A stretch of 20,737 bases of DNA from positions 1-20,737 of the IMG/VR virus record IMGVR_UViG_3300009621_000018; one strand, given 5' to 3'. The stretch comes from a virus. The number at the start of each line of letters is the position of its first letter. Position 1 is the first letter of the stretch. Of the stretch, positions 19,907 through 20,737 are shown piece by piece. The position numbers were made by a program, and so were the translations under genes. The notes below the pieces were generated by a model that was not told the DNA's origin, ran no database searches, and was given only the letters and a program-made list of their open reading frames with translations.

Positions 19907-20623
19907 ATGACCGTTTTCATGCATTTGCTTTATCAGTTCCTGCTCCTCATTGGTCAGGCAGTCAACCTGTTCGGTGGGATCGTTCCCGCGAAATATCAGC
20001 CCCTGGTGGCGTTCGTTCTTGGCTTTTCCCAGTTGGGCCTTGCGCTTTACAACCACTATTACAATCCCGACGGCACGTCGGCCAAGGTGGCCTACATCGC
20101 CAAAGTGGTCATCCTTTGCCTGCTCATTTCCGGCGTAGCAATGGCGCAGACTACCCCACCGGCACAGATCGTCTCTCAACCGTGGTCTTTGAACACGAAT
20201 GTTCTGTCGCTGCCTGGCAACCATCAAACCATCGCGGCCAGTGACAGCGGCTTGGCGTTCACGCCGACGCCGAGCCTCGATCTTTACGATCGCAATCTGA
20301 TCAGCACGGACGGGGTGCTGAAGGTCTTCTCTGGCGGGGTGAATTATCGGCTGGCGTGGTTAAACAAGAAGATCGACAACATCAGTCCTAACGTGAATTT
20401 CCTGCGTGTTCAACTTTTTGTCACTGCTGGCGCCGGCATTGATCAGGTAAGCCTTGCAGGAGTCACCAAAAACCACTACGCCTTCACGGCCGGTGGCGGC
20501 GCAAACTACATGCTTAATACGAGCGGTTCGTGGACGCTTGGCGGCAGCGTCGAGTGGGCCAAGTTTCCTGGCTATCAAAACAACGGCTTGATCGTTAAGT
20601 TCGGGCCGACGTTTCACTTCTAG
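19907..20623 (+). CDS. Holin-like N-terminus fused to outer-membrane beta-barrel-like domain
   Basis: This 238-residue protein starts at ATG 19907 with a perfect AAGGAGG (19892-19898); the frame is open further upstream but overlaps the endolysin there. Residues 1-50 have two hydrophobic helices around a conserved-looking GGIVPAKYQPLV, like a small holin. Residues 61-80 (VAYIAKVVILCLLISGVAMA) look like a signal peptide with cleavage at AMA/Q. The rest is beta-rich with alternating pattern (VLKVFSGGVNYRLAWLNKK, LRVQLFVTAGAGIDQVSL, SWTLGGSVEWAKF) and ends in HF, the C-terminal Phe used by the barrel assembly machinery. Either it is a true fusion, or a second start (GTG 20087) yields a separate outer-membrane protein. 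Only one strong ribosome-binding site is visible. Confidence 0.65.
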   Translation: MTVFMHLLYQFLLLIGQAVNLFGGIVPAKYQPLVAFVLGFSQLGLALYNHYYNPDGTSAKVAYIAKVVILCLLISGVAMAQTTPPAQIVSQPWSLNTNVLSLPGNHQTIAASDSGLAFTPTPSLDLYDRNLISTDGVLKVFSGGVNYRLAWLNKKIDNISPNVNFLRVQLFVTAGAGIDQVSLAGVTKNHYAFTAGGGANYMLNTSGSWTLGGSVEWAKFPGYQNNGLIVKFGPTFHF

Positions 20624-20624
20624 C

Positions 20625-20737
20625 ATGGGCGGACTCGTCAGCGGCGCGATCAGCGGCATTGGCGGGCTGATCCTGTCCAAGATCGAGCATGGAGAGATTC
20701 AGAACTGGGTGCGCCTGCTTCTCTCCGTGTTCTTTTC
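20625..20737 (+). CDS. Small Gly-rich membrane-associated protein, 3' end outside window
   Basis: An ATG one base after the previous stop (TAG 20621-20623) opens a frame that runs off the right edge. The visible 37 codons read MGGLVSGAISGIGGLILSKI, then a charged HGEIQNWVR and a hydrophobic LLLSVFF. The pattern suggests a small membrane protein, perhaps another lysis or holin-type component. Only the N-terminus is seen, so no assignment is made. Confidence 0.5.
   Translation, partial: MGGLVSGAISGIGGLILSKIEHGEIQNWVRLLLSVFF

Noticed and set aside
1-20737. tRNA genes, CRISPR arrays, insertion sequences, attachment sites
   Set aside because: None seen by eye: no CCA-ended cloverleaf pattern, no regularly spaced direct repeats, no transposase gene. 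No stretch above 300 bases is without a gene.

Overview
This window is the structural half of a tailed, siphovirus-type phage or prophage genome, with the genes in classical order. It runs from just upstream of the portal gene, through capsid and tail genes, into the lysis genes. Almost everything lies on the + strand in tightly packed, often 4-nt-overlapping genes. Composition is moderately GC-rich (hand-counted lines outside the intein gave about 60-65%). The host should be Gram-negative: a beta-barrel outer-membrane-type protein and an M15 endolysin sit in the lysis region. The beta-helix and fibronectin-like secreted proteins at the left edge remind me of Acidobacteriota, but that is a weak taxonomic guess.

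Layout. 1-1476: the end of a beta-helix protein, a small secreted fibronectin-type-III-like protein, and a small unknown. 1478-4588: a portal protein fused to a MuF-type minor head protein, interrupted near its C-terminus by an intein (3725-4543). On the opposite strand, almost exactly inside the intein, lies a 250-codon gene (3731-4483, minus) with its own Shine-Dalgarno. It encodes an HTH plus Vsr/EDxHD-like homing endonuclease. 4585-5003: two small translationally coupled genes, the first a Trp-rich 52-residue ORF. 5008-6660: a prohead protease (XkdF-like) fused to a scaffold-like C-terminus that has its own internal start. 6792-8303: major capsid protein. 8417-10010: head-tail connector, HK97-gp10-like and tail-terminator-like genes. 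10026-10799: major tail tube protein. 10885-11465: tail assembly chaperone pair joined by a probable -1 frameshift on an A9 run. 11458-13155: tape measure protein. 13156-13443 (minus): a small membrane protein inserted as a 'moron'. 13485-18763: a gene-transfer-agent-like tail-tip module (DUF2460, DUF2163/BR0599, NlpC/P60, large tip protein). 18771-20737: small unknown, two-TM coiled-coil protein, M15 peptidase endolysin, a holin-like/outer-membrane-barrel fusion, and the start of a further membrane protein.

How it works together. Portal-MuF, protease-scaffold and capsid protein build the prohead. The connector and terminator genes join it to a tail whose length is set by the 565-residue tape measure. 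The tip module carries a cell-wall peptidase and a large host-contact protein. Three intrinsic terminators follow the scaffold, the capsid and the tail-tube genes, a pattern that would let the high-copy virion proteins be made in excess.

The most interesting element is the intein with a homing endonuclease encoded antisense to, and codon-aligned with, its own splicing domain. The intein's TTA leucine codon supplies the endonuclease stop codon, and intein block F contains the endonuclease ribosome-binding site.
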